The notes: generated from the letters alone by a model not told the origin. Shown: positions 1 to 9,134, numbered from the stretch's first letter. The stretch: 64,000 nucleotides of DNA from Latilactobacillus graminis DSM 20719 (GCF_001436415.1 NZ_AYZB01000006.1:56735-120734); one strand, 5' to 3'. Made by a program: numbers and translations.

Positions 1-1010
1 GTTTCCATTGCATGCGAAGGTGATGTTGTTAAGTAGACAAAATCGCCTTGCTCAATGTGAATCAAGCGATGATGGCTCGTAGCCATTTTTTGAAGTGCTT
101 TAATCGGTTCGCCCATTCGCCCAGTTTCTAAGATAACTGTTTGCTCTGGTGCAAGGGTATTTAAGTCTTTAGGTTGCACTAAAATAGCATCATCCGGCAA
201 GATAATCATGGATAATTTCATTGCCGTGCGTACAATTTTTTCTAAATCGTGGCCAGTTAGGACCACTTTGCGCCCCGTCTTATATGCAGCATCAATGACT
301 TGTTGAATTCGCATAATGTTCGAAGCCACCGAAGCGACAATAATCCGACCAGTTTGATATTTGAAATTTTCCAAAATCGATTCAGCAATGTCGCGTTCAT
401 TAACCGTTGCAAATGGTGATTCGGCATTTGCAGAATCACTTAAAAGTGCTAAAACACCTTGCTTTCCAATTTCGGCTAACCGGGCATAGTCAGTTTGGTA
501 CATCGGCATCGCTGATTGATCGAATTTAAAGTCGCCAGTATACACAATTTGCCCTTCATCAGTCTTAACTACAATTCCTAATGAGCCTGGGATGGTATGC
601 GTCGTTTTGAAAAAAGAAACAGTGGCCCGCTCAAAATCAATAGCAGTATTCGCATCGATTACATGGAAGTTTTGAAAATTACGTAGTTTAGGTTCGCTAC
701 TAACCGTGATCTTAGCCAATGCAATGGTTAATTCAGAACCGAAAACTGGCACATCATGTTCTTTTAAGAAATATGGAAGCGCACCAATCGCATCTGCGTG
801 ACCATGCGTTAAGAAAATCCCAGCAACACGGTCAGCATTCTCTGCTAAATAGGTCATATCTGGAATCACAATGTCTATTCCTAACAACTCCGTTTCAGGG
901 TATTTCAACCCGCAATCTAATACGTAAATTTCGTCGTCCACTTCGACAATGTTCAAATTCTTACCATTTTCACGAACACCGCCAAGTGGCATAATTTTAA
1001 TGTTACTCAT
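1..1010 (-). CDS. rnjB: Ribonuclease J2-type (partial, 3' end outside window)
   Basis: Metallo-beta-lactamase/beta-CASP ribonuclease of the RNase J family, acting in mRNA turnover and rRNA processing, normally in complex with RNase J1. The gene starts at ATG 1008-1010 behind AGAGGTGAAAGC and runs off the left edge, so about 336 residues are visible. The N-terminus (MSNIKIMPLGGVRENGKN) and the motif THGHADAIGALPY are typical. The metal motif reads HGHADA, lacking the final His of HxHxDH. This degeneracy is usual for J2 rather than J1, and the intact J1 (HGHEDH) is at 26.7 kb in the same window. The assignment as J2 is therefore well supported, but nuclease activity may be weak. Confidence 0.9.
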   Translation of the reverse strand, partial: MSNIKIMPLGGVRENGKNLNIVEVDDEIYVLDCGLKYPETELLGIDIVIPDMTYLAENADRVAGIFLTHGHADAIGALPYFLKEHDVPVFGSELTIALAKITVSSEPKLRNFQNFHVIDANTAIDFERATVSFFKTTHTIPGSLGIVVKTDEGQIVYTGDFKFDQSAMPMYQTDYARLAEIGKQGVLALLSDSANAESPFATVNERDIAESILENFKYQTGRIIVASVASNIMRIQQVIDAAYKTGRKVVLTGHDLEKIVRTAMKLSMIILPDDAILVQPKDLNTLAPEQTVILETGRMGEPIKALQKMATSHHRLIHIEQGDFVYLTTSPSHAME

Positions 1011-1110
1011 GCTTTCACCTCTAGTAATCTAAGGGTTAATCCCTCAAACCGTTTTATTTGTTTTAGTCGTTCTTTCATTTAAAACTCATCCGCCTTAAAG
1101 TCTATCTCAT

Positions 1111-1139
1111 ATTTTATCACAAATTAAACAAACAAACAG
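1111..1139 (-). promoter_or_regulatory. Putative rnjB promoter
   Basis: Read on the minus strand there is an extended -10, TGATAAAAT (-10 at 1111-1116), with a poor -35 (CTGTTT) 17 bases upstream. It lies about 100 bases ahead of the RNase J2 start. Assigned by eye only. Confidence 0.35.
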
Positions 1140-1167
1140 CTTTTGATTGCTAAAAGCAATTTGTCCA

Positions 1168-1205
1168 CAAAAAAAGTGGGCCCGCATAACGGACCCACTT
1201 TTAAA
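1168..1205 (-). terminator. rpsO terminator
   Basis: On the minus strand AAGTGGGTCCG, a five-base loop and CGGGCCCACTT are followed by a T-run. It sits just after the rpsO stop codon, so it is a strong intrinsic terminator. Confidence 0.9.
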
Positions 1206-1212
1206 AAATGAA

Positions 1213-1482
1213 TTAACGACGTAAGCCAAGGCTCTTAATTAATTCACGGTAACGTTGAACATCATTTTCACGTAAGTAACGTAATAAATTACGACGATGA
1301 CCAATCTTCTTCATTTGACCAACATATGAATGGTGATCTTTCTTATGAACAGATAGATGTTCGTTTAATGCATTGATTTCTGCAGTTAAAACAGCGATTT
1401 GGACTTCTGCAGAACCTGTGTCGCCTTCGTGACGAGCAAATTGGTTAATAATTTCGTTCTTTTTCTCTTGTGAAATAGCCAT
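1213..1482 (-). CDS. rpsO: 30S ribosomal protein S15
   Basis: Primary 16S rRNA-binding protein of the small subunit. An 89-residue protein results if the ATG at 1480-1482 ([11 protein letters not shown]) is used, which is exactly the family length. A longer open frame upstream is ignored. AGAAGGGTGG lies 5-10 bases upstream of the chosen ATG. The conserved RNA-binding stretch [19 protein letters not shown] and C-terminal [12 protein letters not shown] are present. The transcript has a leader of about 130 bases that could hold an S15 autoregulatory structure, as in other Firmicutes, but I could not fold it convincingly. Confidence 0.97.
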   Translation of the reverse strand: MAISQEKKNEIINQFARHEGDTGSAEVQIAVLTAEINALNEHLSVHKKDHHSYVGQMKKIGHRRNLLRYLRENDVQRYRELIKSLGLRR

Positions 1483-1619
1483 GCTAATTTCCACCCTTCT
1501 GATATAATAGCCCAAAACAACGTGAAGCGTCGGGTGAACGTCGCTAAACAGAGTAAGAGGCCTGCACAATAAGTACCCTTTAAGTTTACTAAATATTCGT
1601 CCCAAAAGCAAGATACAGT

Positions 1620-1648
1620 TTTATAATGTCACAGCAGTCAAGTTGAAA
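1620..1648 (-). promoter_or_regulatory. Putative rpsO promoter
   Basis: Minus strand TTTCAA - 17 bases - TATAAA (-10 at 1620-1625, -35 at 1643-1648). It is divergent from the rpsT promoter. Confidence 0.45.
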
Positions 1649-1665
1649 TACTTTACAAGTTTTTA

Positions 1666-1695
1666 TTGCAATCACTCTTACTATTTTGGTATAAT
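1666..1695 (+). promoter_or_regulatory. rpsT promoter
   Basis: TTGCAA at 1666-1671, an 18-base spacer and TATAAT at 1690-1695, with an extended -10 (TGGTATAAT). It lies about 60 bases before the rpsT start. Confidence 0.75.
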
Positions 1696-1757
1696 AACGA
1701 CTGTTGAAATTAAAATCTTTTTTATAAAGATAGTGAAACCTATCGGAGGTGAACAAC

Positions 1758-2012
1758 ATGCCACAAATTAAATCTGCTATGAAACGTGTGAAAACAATTG
1801 AAAAAGCCAATAAACGTAACGCTTCTCAATTAAGCACAATGCGTTCAGCAATCAAAAAGTTCAAAGCTGCTAAAACAGCAGGTAACGAAGAAGCTGCAGA
1901 CCTATTGAAAGTTGCTACACGCGCAATCGATATGGCCTCAACAAAAGGCTTAATCCATGCCAATAAAGCTGGCCGTGACAAGTCACGCTTAAACAAAATG
2001 ATGGCTAAGTAA
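1758..2012 (+). CDS. rpsT: 30S ribosomal protein S20
   Basis: Small-subunit 16S rRNA-binding protein, 84 residues, Lys/Arg/Ala-rich and helical as usual for S20 ([20 protein letters not shown] at the start). The ATG at 1758 is chosen because CGGAGGTG ends six bases before it. The GTG at 1749 overlaps that Shine-Dalgarno sequence and would add three odd residues. The gene stands alone, with its own promoter and terminator, divergent from rpsO. Confidence 0.97.
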   Translation: MPQIKSAMKRVKTIEKANKRNASQLSTMRSAIKKFKAAKTAGNEEAADLLKVATRAIDMASTKGLIHANKAGRDKSRLNKMMAK

Positions 2013-2059
2013 TTTAACCACCAAAAAGAACACATAACTATTTGATTATGTGAAATGAG

Positions 2060-2098
2060 CCCCCGATATTGGACTAAAATCCAATATCGGGGGTTTTA
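2060..2098 (+). terminator. rpsT terminator
   Basis: CCCCCGATATTGGA, a six-base loop and TCCAATATCGGGGG followed by TTTT. This is a 14-bp perfect stem. A smaller CACATAA/TTATGTG hairpin precedes it. Confidence 0.93.
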
Positions 2099-2423
2099 TA
2101 TTGGCCAAATATTCCAAAATACTGGAATCAAAAGTTGTTCACGATTACCTATTGTCTACCACCTCAGTCCACTCAAACCAACACTTTCAATAGCAAGATT
2201 AGGTTCATGTTATGCAAGCTTAACGCTCTATCAAAAGAAACCGATATTTGTGAAACGAACGTTTCACAAATATCGGTTTCGGTAAGTGATCATTATTTTT
2301 CAACAATTAAAGCCGAACCGAGCTCTAATTGCCCGCTTAAATACCAAAATTTTACAATTCAGATAGCTATTTAAAATTTCAACCAATATTAAGATTCACC
2401 TTAGTAATAGCCTTTTGGCTATC
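2099..2423. other. Intergenic gap between convergent rpsT and holA
   Basis: I see no gene here; the short open frames have no ribosome site or recognisable product. It holds the long perfect inverted repeat at 2237-2280 and a small ATAGCC-TTTT-GGCTAT hairpin at 2407-2422 beside the holA stop codon. Confidence 0.6.
2237..2280 (-). terminator. 21-bp perfect inverted repeat, likely terminator of the comE-holA operon
   Basis: GAAACCGATATTTGTGAAACG and its exact reverse complement are separated by two bases. On the minus strand the stem is followed by TTTTGATAG, so it can end transcription coming from holA (stop at 2424). The near-absent loop and long perfect arms are unusual for a terminator; a protein-binding palindrome remains possible. 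Confidence 0.6.
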
Positions 2424-3452
2424 CTAAGCAATATCTTCCGCTGCGAACTGCAACATAAACAGCTCAAATAACAACCGTCCTTCACCTTGACCAGTCTTAA
2501 TTTTCTCTTCAATTGCTTCTAACCCCAAATAAGCTTGGGTAAGCGCAGCTTTAGAAAATTGCCGAATTTGTTGTAGCGCTAATTTAATTCGATATGGATG
2601 GATTTTTAAGACACCGGCTAAATCGCCCTGACTGTAACCTTTTTCAAATAATATTTTTACTTGTAAAAGTAACCGAAATTGTCCTAATAGAATCGCATTG
2701 ATTTTGAGTGGTTCTTCCTTTTGTAATAGTAAACTACGATACATTTCTAACACAGGTCCAACTTTTCTTTGCAATACCAATGGAACAATCTCAAAAACAT
2801 TATCTTCAAGGCTGGTTGAAACTAGTGCCTCAACAGCGTCTGCGGTGATAACGCGCGTTTTTTGCGCATACAACATCAACTTTGGTAACTCAGCCGTTAT
2901 CTGACTGTAATCACCATTAGTCTTATTCAACAACAACTCCATTGCCGCCGGTTCAATCGTAACATCAGCAGACTGTAAAAACTCAGTAACCAACTTTGGT
3001 ACTTGCCGCTCATTAATTTTCTGAACATCAATCAGAGTCGCGACTTTCTTAAGCAGCTTAACGATTTTTTTTCGTTCATCGAGTTTCGAATATGGCGCGA
3101 AAATAACAAGTGCAGTAGTTGATGGTGGCTGTTCCAGATAACCTTGGAACCCTTTTAAGTCATGGTCAAGTTTTGGTTTAGCTTTCTCACTTGTTAAAAA
3201 AACTGGATTTTGCATAAAAACGATTCTACGCTCCCCAAAAAAGGGGGCCGATTCTGCATCATCTAAAGCCTGTGCAACTTCGACCTGTGCTAAATCATAA
3301 CTGGCGAAGTTCATTGTCATTTCTTCTGCTGAAAGAGTTGCTTTAAATAATGTTTGTACTTGTTCAATTAATGCGGATTCCTGCCCCAATACAAGATAAA
3401 TTGGGGCAAATGATTGTTGCTTAAGTGCTGTTTTAAGTTGCTCTGTCCTCAT
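2424..3452 (-). CDS. holA: DNA polymerase III subunit delta
   Basis: Clamp-loader delta subunit, which opens the beta sliding clamp with delta-prime and DnaX. It has 342 residues, the family length, with the typical start MRTEQLKTAL...PIYLVLGQESALIEQVQTLF and the C-terminal helical domain ending LLFELFMLQFA. The ATG directly abuts the comEC stop (TAAATG). The comEC-holA-rpsT arrangement is conserved in Bacillus and lactobacilli, which supports the call. Transcription probably comes from upstream com genes. Confidence 0.93.
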   Translation of the reverse strand: MRTEQLKTALKQQSFAPIYLVLGQESALIEQVQTLFKATLSAEEMTMNFASYDLAQVEVAQALDDAESAPFFGERRIVFMQNPVFLTSEKAKPKLDHDLKGFQGYLEQPPSTTALVIFAPYSKLDERKKIVKLLKKVATLIDVQKINERQVPKLVTEFLQSADVTIEPAAMELLLNKTNGDYSQITAELPKLMLYAQKTRVITADAVEALVSTSLEDNVFEIVPLVLQRKVGPVLEMYRSLLLQKEEPLKINAILLGQFRLLLQVKILFEKGYSQGDLAGVLKIHPYRIKLALQQIRQFSKAALTQAYLGLEAIEEKIKTGQGEGRLLFELFMLQFAAEDIA

Positions 3453-5717
3453 TTAGTCACAATCCTTTAAAGTTGTTTTAATTGTTGTACGTAATCCCCA
3501 ACCGTATTGCCATTCCAGCATCCCGCATTCCGCGGTATTCCAAAATGGAACGTTAGCCTGCTGTAAAGTTTGAATAGTTTGCGGATGCGGATGACCATAG
3601 CGATTATGGCGGCCCGCGGAAATCAAGGCCCCCTTTACATGCCAAGCTGCAATTGCTTGTGGCGCACTCGCCGTTTGACTACCATGGTGCCCCACCTTTA
3701 AATAATCGACCCGTAATTGTGGGTAACGATGGGTAATGTCAATTTCGCCCACGCGTTCTAAATCCCCCGTAAATAACCAACTTGCATCACCAATTTGAGC
3801 CTGTAAAACTAATGAATCAGCATTTGTCCCTGTTCCAGCTATCACCGGTGCTAAAACATTAATTTGTTGCTGCCCTACAGTAAAGTGCTGACCGGCCAGA
3901 TAAGGCTCAATGATGACTGTTTTCAGGTAAGGACGAACTTGTCGTTTAAATTGCTGGTTTTGGGGTAAGCCCGCCGCACAGATTAAGCGTTTGACCCGAA
4001 TTCGTTGCATGATTTGACCCAAATCACCAATATGATCCGCATCCTGGTGCGACAACGCAATTGCATCTAAGTGATCGATTCCACAACTATAGAGATAATT
4101 AATCGTTACTTTTTCGGCACGGCTAGTAATCACACGCCGCTGCCATTTTTTTTGCGGTAAGGAAAGTCGCCCCCCAGTATCAATCAATAAATTATGCCGG
4201 TTAAACGGCTGTTGAATGAGTAGGCTATCACCCTGGCCAATATCAAACATAATCACCCGTCCAACTGGATTAAAGTGAATAATGATAAAACTTAACATAT
4301 ACAAACTAACAATACTACTCCCAATCCATTTAACCCGCTGTTTATTAGTGGGCTCTGCCATTAGCCATAGTGTACCTACCACAATCAAAAATAGTGGTAC
4401 TAGTTGTATTTTGCCGAAGGTAACTGTGGCATGCGGCAAGCCTGCTATCCAAGCAAGTCCCTGATAGAGGTTATTAAGAAATCCCTCTCCTAATAAAACT
4501 AATGGATAACTAAAGGGCAGCAATAAAATAGCAACGATAACTAGCCCCAATGTTATTGGTAAAAAAATGGGGGCTATCAAGCCATTGATTAAAATCGTCA
4601 ACATATGCCAACGATAATTAAATCGTAAACAGACTGGCAAGCTCAACAACCCTAACCAAAAGGTGGTCGCAAAAGTACCATTACGCCATTGATAGATAAG
4701 AGCAAACGCCATCAGATAACTTAATAACCCACCCATACTTAATAATAAATAAGGTTGCCACAGTAAATTAACTAATAATACCCAACTCCAACTATCTAAG
4801 CGCGACTGATGCAAATGACCCATTTCGCATACTAGCCTTAATAAAATTAACCCAATGGCACGAACGATACTTGTACCGCCTCCTACAAACAGCGCATAGA
4901 TAGGCAATAAACAACACAGACCGCCATTTACCCATTCTCGTGGCACTCGACAAAGAGTTGCTACTCGTCGAATGATTGTTACTAGATAGAAAACGTGAAT
5001 CCCTGACAAACTCAATAAATGGATAATGCCTAGTTGCCCTAGAACGTTTTGATAAACCTTCCCATCCGTCTCACGGACACCTAACAATAAAGCCCCTGCG
5101 TGAAACCGTAAAGCTGGCGGTAGTCGGTGTAAATAAATAAGCCCCTTTTGCCGCCAATGATGCAACGTGTCCAACCAACCCTGCGGCTGAATTTGCTTGA
5201 TGATTGTGTTATCTGCCATCCGGGTCTGATAAAAGCACTGTTTCTGTTGCCCCATAAATTGAGCATAATCGAATTCATGACGATTAGTCGCTCCTTCAAT
5301 TCGTTCCAGCTCAATATCACCAATTAACAATAGCGGCCAGCTCTCTGTTTGCCAACGATGTTGCTCAATTTGGTTTTTGCAGCGGTAATAACCAATAATG
5401 AGCTGCCCGTCAGTTTGCCCTTGTGCGATTAACTGAATTTGATTTCCAGCAACCTTTATCGTATCTGGTTGAATTTTGTAAATCTGATTATGCGGTGTAA
5501 CCGGTTGTATATAAGTACATCGTGCCAACCAACACCGCCATCCACCAAAACACATGACTAACAGACTAACGATCAATATTAATGGTTGACGAAGCCGACA
5601 CAGACGAATCAAACAGCCTAGAAAAAGACATCCAAAAAAGAACGGAGCTGATCCCAGGATTAATGCATTTAAACTTGCTAAACAAATAACTGGATAACAC
5701 CAGTTATTCTTAATCAC
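3453..5717 (-). CDS. comEC: DNA internalization competence protein ComEC/Rec2
   Basis: Membrane channel for single-stranded DNA uptake, 754 residues. The N-terminus has several membrane segments, followed by an OB-like soluble region. The central competence domain is multi-spanning (LSLSGIHVFYLVTIIRR). The C-terminal metallo-beta-lactamase-like domain has its metal motif SHQDADHIGD and TGDLERVGE. Start is GTG at 5715-5717, overlapping the comEB stop by four bases (GTGA), so translation is coupled. All expected domains look intact, implying a potentially working uptake pore. Regulation by a competence sigma factor would act further upstream; I did not see a ComX box. Confidence 0.95.
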   Translation of the reverse strand: MIKNNWCYPVICLASLNALILGSAPFFFGCLFLGCLIRLCRLRQPLILIVSLLVMCFGGWRCWLARCTYIQPVTPHNQIYKIQPDTIKVAGNQIQLIAQGQTDGQLIIGYYRCKNQIEQHRWQTESWPLLLIGDIELERIEGATNRHEFDYAQFMGQQKQCFYQTRMADNTIIKQIQPQGWLDTLHHWRQKGLIYLHRLPPALRFHAGALLLGVRETDGKVYQNVLGQLGIIHLLSLSGIHVFYLVTIIRRVATLCRVPREWVNGGLCCLLPIYALFVGGGTSIVRAIGLILLRLVCEMGHLHQSRLDSWSWVLLVNLLWQPYLLLSMGGLLSYLMAFALIYQWRNGTFATTFWLGLLSLPVCLRFNYRWHMLTILINGLIAPIFLPITLGLVIVAILLLPFSYPLVLLGEGFLNNLYQGLAWIAGLPHATVTFGKIQLVPLFLIVVGTLWLMAEPTNKQRVKWIGSSIVSLYMLSFIIIHFNPVGRVIMFDIGQGDSLLIQQPFNRHNLLIDTGGRLSLPQKKWQRRVITSRAEKVTINYLYSCGIDHLDAIALSHQDADHIGDLGQIMQRIRVKRLICAAGLPQNQQFKRQVRPYLKTVIIEPYLAGQHFTVGQQQINVLAPVIAGTGTNADSLVLQAQIGDASWLFTGDLERVGEIDITHRYPQLRVDYLKVGHHGSQTASAPQAIAAWHVKGALISAGRHNRYGHPHPQTIQTLQQANVPFWNTAECGMLEWQYGWGLRTTIKTTLKDCD

Positions 5718-6202
5718 TCGGCAGTTTGTTCATTCTCCAAAAAGTTCACGAGGGTATTGGCATCATCAGCCGTTAAATCAACTTGGTCCAATTCAATGCC
5801 GGATTTTTTAATTAGTTCGCAGGCATACGTATCATTACGGTAGTCCTTCTGATAGTGAATTTTGCTAATGCCAGCTTGAATAATTAATTTAGTACATTGT
5901 AGACATGGAAAATGAGTTACGTAAATTTCGGCTCCTTCTGTTTGAACACCAAATTTAGCACACTGCGTTAAAGCATTCATCTCAGCATGGATTGTCCGTA
6001 GACAATGCCCATCGCGCAATAAACATCCTACATCGATACAATGACTTTCATGCGCCACTGATCCGTTATAGCCACCAGCAATAATCCGCCGATTACGAAC
6101 TACTAGGGCCCCAACAAATAATCTAGGGCACGTGCTGCGCATTGATAACAAGACCGATTGCAACATGAAATATTGATTCCACGGCATTCTTTTTTCTGAC
6201 AC
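5714..6202 (-). CDS. comEB: ComE operon protein 2 / deoxycytidylate deaminase
   Basis: Zinc-dependent dCMP deaminase family, 162 residues from the GTG at 6200-6202 (VSEKRMPWNQYF), which has AAGGGGGGA seven bases upstream; an in-frame TTG six codons earlier overlaps that site and is rejected. The zinc motifs HAEMNAL and PCLQC are present. A CxxxxxxHC-type extra zinc site (SHCIDVGCLLRDGHC) is also seen, as in B. subtilis ComEB. It is placed between comEA and comEC as in Bacillus, but ComEB is not generally required for DNA uptake. Confidence 0.93.
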   Translation of the reverse strand: MSEKRMPWNQYFMLQSVLLSMRSTCPRLFVGALVVRNRRIIAGGYNGSVAHESHCIDVGCLLRDGHCLRTIHAEMNALTQCAKFGVQTEGAEIYVTHFPCLQCTKLIIQAGISKIHYQKDYRNDTYACELIKKSGIELDQVDLTADDANTLVNFLENEQTAE

Positions 6203-6263
6203 ACGAATTCCCCCCTTCAAAGTTAAGCTAGCTTTAGTATAGCAAAAAAATGCTCTTCACAAA

Positions 6264-6944
6264 CTAATTAACACAAATTTGTGTCCGCAATTGTTCAAAC
6301 GTTTTTGGTCCAATCCCACCAACTTTTTGTAAATCTTCAATTTGTTTAAACTGCCCTTGTTCATCCCGATACGTAATTATTTGTTCAGCTTTTTTTGGCC
6401 CAATCCCATTTAAAGTCTGTAATTGAGTCACATCTGCTTGATTCAGATTAATTTTGGTCGTAGTCGTATCCTGATCGGTTTCCTGCTCATGATCAGCATT
6501 ATTAGCAATACTTGCTATGGTTGGCTTTTCGGCTATTTTGACAAGCTCTTGGGCGCTAACTGCTTCGCCATTAGTTGGCACATAGATGATTAATTGATCA
6601 ACTAATGTTTGTGCTAAGTTTAGCTGACTAGTATCTGCCGCTTCTGTCACATCACCAGCTTGTTTAAGTACTTCGAATAGTCGTGTCTGCGAAACATGAA
6701 TCGGATAAATCCCCGGATGGGCGACTGCCCCTTTTAAATCAACGAACCCTCCTTTGATAACCGGCTGAGTTTGTTTCACCGTCTTCGTCTTTTTCTTACT
6801 CGTTCGTGTCATTAACTGTTGATTAGCCACCAAAAACTGTCGTTGCCGCTTGTGCTGCCAACCTATTCCACCTCCAAGTATGATGATCAATAAACATAGT
6901 ACCCACCAGAACCGTCGATATCGTAGCCAATAATCACGCCACAT
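6264..6944 (-). CDS. comEA: Competence DNA receptor ComEA
   Basis: Membrane-anchored double-stranded DNA-binding protein of the competence machinery, 226 residues. One N-terminal membrane anchor is seen (about residues 13-28, WVLCLLIIILGGGIGW), then a basic linker, a SLBB-like domain (VDLKGAVAHPGIYPI), an acidic spacer, and a C-terminal double helix-hairpin-helix domain (LNGIGPKKAEQIITYR and VGGIGPKTFEQLR). The start ATG follows AAGGAGGTGAC. It is the first gene of comEA-comEB-comEC-holA. Confidence 0.95.
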   Translation of the reverse strand: MWRDYWLRYRRFWWVLCLLIIILGGGIGWQHKRQRQFLVANQQLMTRTSKKKTKTVKQTQPVIKGGFVDLKGAVAHPGIYPIHVSQTRLFEVLKQAGDVTEAADTSQLNLAQTLVDQLIIYVPTNGEAVSAQELVKIAEKPTIASIANNADHEQETDQDTTTTKINLNQADVTQLQTLNGIGPKKAEQIITYRDEQGQFKQIEDLQKVGGIGPKTFEQLRTQICVN

Positions 6945-6980
6945 TTTTAGTCACCTCCTTATTCATAATTACCCCAAAAA

Positions 6981-7022
6981 CGCAAAAAAGATTTGCCGAT
7001 TCTCATGAATCGTCAAATCTTT
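6981..7022 (-). terminator. Terminator after the Lon/PDZ protease gene
   Basis: On the minus strand AAAGATTTGACGATTC, a short loop and GAATCGGCAAATCTTTTTT. It overlaps the stop codon of the preceding gene and separates it from comEA. Confidence 0.85.
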
Positions 7023-8067
7023 AATTCGTCATCAAATAATTCAGCGCATCATCCAATGTTTTTACCGGGACAATTTTCATCTTAGTCCCGATTTTTTTAG
7101 CAGCTGCCTTGGCAATTGCATAGTTATTCTGATAATGCGGTTCCACCTTTAAGATCGCTTTTGTGACAGGATCATCAGGTGCAAAGAATACTTTAGCCCC
7201 TTCTCGACTAGCAATCAGGACCTTTTTATCAATCCCACCGATGGGGCCCACGTTACCGCCTGAATCCATCGTTCCAGTCCCGGCAATCTTACGACCACTT
7301 GTCAAATTGCGTTGCGTCAATTGGTTATAAACTTGCAAGGTAAACATCAATCCGGCGGAAGGACCACCAATTTCGCCGGCATTAATCTTCACAGGGATTT
7401 TGGTCACAACTTTAGAATGATCCGTTAGGGTAATCCCCAATCCCGCATACCGCGACTTAGGCAATTTAATCAGTCGGTGGGTTGCCGTCTGATGGTGCCC
7501 ACGATGTTCATAGCTGATGGTTACCGGCTGATTAACTTTTAGTCCCTGAACATACTTCACGAACTTATTAGCACTCTTGAATTGGTGCTGATCAATTGCG
7601 GTAATGGTATCCCCAATTGACAGATCTTTTTTAAAAGTCGACTGCTCTAAAATTGACATCACGTACACGCCCAAATATTTCGTATGATACGCTTGGTGTG
7701 CTTTTTGATAAGCCGCCTCAATTGCAGCATTAATTGAGCTTTCCATGTAGTATTTTTGAATCTGATCATAAGCTGCTGTATCGTCATCACCCATTAGTTC
7801 ATCATGACTAATTATTTCTGTAAACGGTTGGGCCTTAGACAATAAAAGTTGCAATCCAGTCACGGGTCCTTGAATACCGACCGTTGTTAACATAAAATGC
7901 CCTTGGTGCCGATCACGTTGACCACCAACTTTCACAAACTGGCTGGTATTTTCGGCCGAACCCACTCCTTCAACATAATAATGGGTTGGAACCAAGCAAA
8001 AGGCCAACCCGATAATCAAAATCATTACCAAAATTAGGTGTCGCAATAGCCGTTTATTCTTATTCAT
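7021..8067 (-). CDS. PDZ-domain Lon-like serine protease (SepM/YlbL family)
   Basis: Membrane-anchored protease of about 348 residues. The order is an N-terminal signal-anchor (LILVMILIIGLAFCLVP), a PDZ domain in the middle (LGVYVMSILEQSTF...GDTITAIDQHQF), and a C-terminal Lon-type catalytic domain with the Ser in GGPSAGLMF and the Lys in GGIDKKVLIA. Streptococcal SepM cuts the competence peptide; the target here is unknown. The ATG at 8065-8067 is preferred; a GTG nine bases upstream overlaps coaD and has no ribosome site. It follows coaD as in the Bacillus ylbI-ylbL neighbourhood. Confidence 0.9.
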   Translation of the reverse strand: MNKNKRLLRHLILVMILIIGLAFCLVPTHYYVEGVGSAENTSQFVKVGGQRDRHQGHFMLTTVGIQGPVTGLQLLLSKAQPFTEIISHDELMGDDDTAAYDQIQKYYMESSINAAIEAAYQKAHQAYHTKYLGVYVMSILEQSTFKKDLSIGDTITAIDQHQFKSANKFVKYVQGLKVNQPVTISYEHRGHHQTATHRLIKLPKSRYAGLGITLTDHSKVVTKIPVKINAGEIGGPSAGLMFTLQVYNQLTQRNLTSGRKIAGTGTMDSGGNVGPIGGIDKKVLIASREGAKVFFAPDDPVTKAILKVEPHYQNNYAIAKAAAKKIGTKMKIVPVKTLDDALNYLMTN

Positions 8068-8068
8068 A

Positions 8069-8563
8069 TTAATCACTTTCAGTTCGTAATTTTTGGATTA
8101 AAGCCGTCGCTACGACAGGCGGTACTAACTGCTCAATCTGACCACCAAACGTTGCAATTTCTTTCACCATGCTTGATGAGATGAACGCAAATTCTTGTTT
8201 TGCCAACAGTAATACTGTCTCTAGATCCGCCGCTTGTGTCTGATTCAATGCCGCAATATCGCGTTCATATTCAAAGTCATTCGCATTACGAATTCCACGA
8301 ATTAGATAATGTGCGCCCACTTCTTTGGCAAAAGTAGCCGTTAATGTCTTGGGTTGTGCAACAACTTCCACATTTTCGAGCTGCTGTGTTGCCGCTTCAA
8401 TCAGTTTAACTTTAGTCGTAGCGTCAAATAAAGGTTGTTTAGCAGCGTTGGTCATCACTGCAATAATCACTTGATCAAATAAACGGCTAGCCCGTTCAAC
8501 TGTATCCATATGACCATTCGTGAAGGGGTCAAAACTCCCTGGGAATAATGCGATTTTCGTCAT
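8069..8563 (-). CDS. coaD: Phosphopantetheine adenylyltransferase
   Basis: Makes dephospho-CoA from ATP and 4'-phosphopantetheine, the fourth step of CoA synthesis. It has 164 residues, the normal length. The nucleotidyltransferase motif GSFDPFTNGH is at the N-terminus and the ISSSMVKE signature near residue 130. It lies 11 bases after rsmD and one base before the protease gene, forming an rsmD-coaD-protease operon as in Bacillus. Confidence 0.97.
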   Translation of the reverse strand: MTKIALFPGSFDPFTNGHMDTVERASRLFDQVIIAVMTNAAKQPLFDATTKVKLIEAATQQLENVEVVAQPKTLTATFAKEVGAHYLIRGIRNANDFEYERDIAALNQTQAADLETVLLLAKQEFAFISSSMVKEIATFGGQIEQLVPPVVATALIQKLRTESD

Positions 8564-8574
8564 TTCACTGTCTC

Positions 8575-9129
8575 CTAATCAATAAATTTAAAGATGGTGA
8601 CTTCCGTGATGCCATAATTCTGCTGTCGCTTCAATCGGTAGTGGGGAATAGCAGTTGGATAATCAACTGTCGTATCCGTCTCGCAAAGAATTGTTGCATC
8701 CGGAGCCAATAGTCCCAGATCAACAAACTGTTGTAATTGAAGCAACATTTGCTGTTCCCTGTACGGAGGGTCTAATAAAATTAAATTAAATTGGACGCCA
8801 TTCTCAGCCAATTTAACCAACGCTTTTTCAGCTGACGTCTTCCAGATTGTAAAACATTCTGGCATTTTAGTAACGGCGATGTTCTCTTCAATTGTTTGAA
8901 TGGCAGCATATTGCCGATCGACTAAATAAGCGTGGTCCATCCCACGCGAAACTGCTTCAATCGCCAAACCACCACTACCAGCATACAAATCAAGTACTTG
9001 CCCGCCATCAAAAAATTGGCCCAGCATACTAAACATCGCTTCTTTTACTTTATCCGTTGTTGGTCGTGTTTTCGTTCCGGGGACGGCTTTCAACCGACGA
9101 CCACCAAACTCGCCTGCAATAATACGCAT
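8575..9129 (-). CDS. rsmD: 16S rRNA (guanine-N2)-methyltransferase RsmD
   Basis: SAM-dependent enzyme that methylates G966 (E. coli numbering) of 16S rRNA. It has 184 residues with MRIIAGEFGGRRL at the start, the SAM-binding loop VLDLYAGSGGLAIEA and the catalytic DPPY motif (LLDPPYREQ). It is located between ylbG and coaD as in other Firmicutes. Confidence 0.96.
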   Translation of the reverse strand: MRIIAGEFGGRRLKAVPGTKTRPTTDKVKEAMFSMLGQFFDGGQVLDLYAGSGGLAIEAVSRGMDHAYLVDRQYAAIQTIEENIAVTKMPECFTIWKTSAEKALVKLAENGVQFNLILLDPPYREQQMLLQLQQFVDLGLLAPDATILCETDTTVDYPTAIPHYRLKRQQNYGITEVTIFKFID

Positions 9130-9134
9130 CTATC

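Noticed and set aside
1483..1611. N-terminal extension of S15 in the same frame
   Set aside because: S15 is 89 residues; the internal ATG has a good ribosome site and the extension is not family-like. It is the mRNA leader.
1749..1757. GTG start adding three residues to S20
   Set aside because: The GTG lies within the Shine-Dalgarno sequence; the ATG at 1758 has correct spacing and family length.
2055..2374. Two overlapping open frames of 76 and 79 codons
   Set aside because: No ribosome site, and they cover the rpsT terminator and a long palindrome; they are chance frames.
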